Source: Chitinophaga pinensis
Lineage (GTDB): Bacteria > Pseudomonadota > Gammaproteobacteria > Burkholderiales > SG8-41
Direction: 5' to 3'
Assembly (NCBI GenBank): GCA_943329075.2
Contig: CALQCM020000048.1
Span: 1-35,233 of the forward strand
Length of the DNA stretch: 35,233 nucleotides
Position 1 is the first letter of the stretch, and each line of letters starts with the position of its first letter. Positions 34,309 through 35,233 of the stretch are shown here, one piece after another. The notes under the pieces are model-generated. The model made no database searches, was not told the DNA's origin, and saw only the letters and a list, made by a program, of their open reading frames with translations. A program made the translations under genes and the position numbers.

Positions 34309-34815
34309 TCAGCCTTTGCCGGCACGAATGATCTCCAGCAGACGAATACTGACCGCCTCGGCCATATCGAGCACGCATTCAAAGCCTGCAACTCCACCGT
34401 AGTAGGGATCGGGCACGTCCTGCCCGTGGTAATCCTCATGCAGATCGCCATACAACTGGAGCTTCGCTGTGCCCAACGGCGGTTGCAATCGCTTCAATGC
34501 CGCGAGGTTCTGCCGGTCCATCGCCAGCACATATTGAAAACGCGCAAAGTCTTCGACTACGACCTGACGGGCACGCAACGCAGTCATGTCATAACCGCGC
34601 CGTGAAGCGGCCGCGATGCTGCGTTGGTCCGGCGGGTCCCCGATGTGATAATCATGCGTGCCCGCCGAATCGCAATCAATGCGTCCGGCCAAACCGGCCC
34701 CGGCCACGACATGGCGAAACACCGCCTCTGCCGTCGGCGAGCGGCAGATATTGCCCATGCAGACAAATAGGACGCCTATCTCTTTGTTTTTATTTATTAT
34801 TAAATCCTTCGGCAA
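34309..34815 (-). CDS. Low-molecular-weight protein-tyrosine phosphatase
   Basis: A 168-residue phosphatase. The P-loop CMGNICRSP (Cys-x5-Arg-Ser) lies near residue 20, and the general-acid Asp is in VPDPYYGG. It removes phosphate from tyrosine and may regulate exopolysaccharide kinases, although no such genes are near. The start is uncertain. TTG at 34815 has a poor ribosome-binding site and adds an AT-rich extension (KDLIINKNKE) before the conserved VLFVCMGNICRS. No ATG lies upstream of that motif. This may reflect a truncated or altered 5' end beside the helicase-associated fragment. Confidence 0.85.
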   Translation of the reverse strand: MPKDLIINKNKEIGVLFVCMGNICRSPTAEAVFRHVVAGAGLAGRIDCDSAGTHDYHIGDPPDQRSIAAASRRGYDMTALRARQVVVEDFARFQYVLAMDRQNLAALKRLQPPLGTAKLQLYGDLHEDYHGQDVPDPYYGGVAGFECVLDMAEAVSIRLLEIIRAGKG

Positions 34816-34909
34816 GATAAAGTTATCCGTCTAGGCAACATCTGAAAAATATTTTTTTCTGAGCCATCGAAAAACTTGGGCAATGCCGGTCAAATCACCG
34901 CAAACGAAG

Positions 34910-35233
34910 CTATATCTTCTTTGGCTCGCGCACCTCAAAACGAAAGCCGAGCGCCTTGAGGCGCTTAATTCGATCGGGCAAGAGAGTTTTGTTCTTTTGT
35001 TTCCGCCTCTGTATAGTGCACCACATTCCAAGCGTGGAATTGTCTTTCCATTCTCGAGGCACATTGCAATTACCATGCGTGCCCTTGTAGGCAGCCAGCG
35101 CAAGGAACATTTCCTCCCATGCTGCCGCATGTGGATCCCATATAAAACCTAATTGTTCGAGCTGACTAACTTGCTCAGTAGAGAGTTTGCACTTTCTATA
35201 CCTAGTCCTCTGTGTGCCACACCAATTCGCAAG
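34910..35233 (-). CDS. C-terminus of a protein with helicase-associated repeats (partial)
   Basis: The minus-strand frame is open from the right edge to the stop at 34910, 107 residues. It contains part of one and nearly all of a second helicase-associated (HA) repeat: LANWCGTQRTRYRKCKLSTE, QLEQLGFIWDPHAAAWEEMF, HGNCNVPREWKDNSTLGMWC, then QRRKQKNKTLLPDRIKRL. Such repeats with W-x-x-x-Q-R pairs follow DEAD/DEAH helicase cores or stand alone in arrays. The rest of the gene lies outside the window. The base composition is less GC-rich than in the neighbours, which suggests acquisition by transfer. Confidence 0.7.
   Translation of the reverse strand, partial: LANWCGTQRTRYRKCKLSTEQVSQLEQLGFIWDPHAAAWEEMFLALAAYKGTHGNCNVPREWKDNSTLGMWCTIQRRKQKNKTLLPDRIKRLKALGFRFEVREPKKI

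Overview
The window looks like a chromosomal segment of a betaproteobacterium, probably Burkholderiales-like. Three lines support this. The conserved block yceD-rpmF-plsX-fabH-fabD-fabG-acpP-fabF-pabC-mltG-tmk-holB-tatD is present. The block maf/yceF, RsmI-like methylase, sppA, Rieske gene, gph, rluC and rne is present. There are also three Bug/TctC periplasmic binding proteins. The species cannot be named from sequence alone. I saw no rRNA, tRNA or CRISPR array.

Layout. 1-5.6 kb is an eroding accessory region. It has one end of an insertion sequence inside a 3-hydroxyisobutyrate-dehydrogenase-like gene, an intact carboxymuconolactone-decarboxylase-like gene with an MBL-fold hydrolase, an MmgE/PrpD remnant, an intact amidohydrolase facing the stub of a second one, a DUF1178 gene, and a broken MerR-HTH/PAS/nucleotide-cyclase regulator. 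5.7-6.3 kb holds an exported protein of unknown function.

6.45-13.7 kb is a tight plus-strand catabolic operon: crotonase-fold protein, 3-hydroxyacyl-CoA dehydrogenase, thiolase, a UGSC-family selenoprotein read through an in-frame UGA, a 373-residue partner of unknown function, and two similar Bug/TctC binding proteins. A third, convergent TctC gene follows. A conventional gene caller would split the selenoprotein in two. An 8-bp perfect hairpin 19 nt after the UGA fits the bacterial SECIS model. This operon is the most interesting system here: a probable selenium-dependent step tied to uptake and beta-oxidation-like processing of an unknown carboxylate. The crotonase lacks both canonical catalytic glutamates, so the chemistry is probably not ordinary beta-oxidation.

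14.7-15.6 kb holds a small unknown ORF with a good promoter and a palindromic operator candidate, then a DinJ-YafQ toxin-antitoxin pair. 15.7-26.7 kb is a long minus-strand housekeeping unit running from yceD, with a strong and nearly leaderless promoter, through fatty-acid synthesis to tmk, holB, tatD and an exported ankyrin-repeat protein. 26.8-28.1 kb (plus) and 28.1-31.0 kb (minus) hold maintenance genes: yceF, an RsmI-like gene, sppA, Rieske, gph and rluC. The rne gene (plus) has a long leader and a terminator shared with a convergent low-molecular-weight phosphatase gene. The right edge holds the C-terminus of a protein with helicase-associated repeats.
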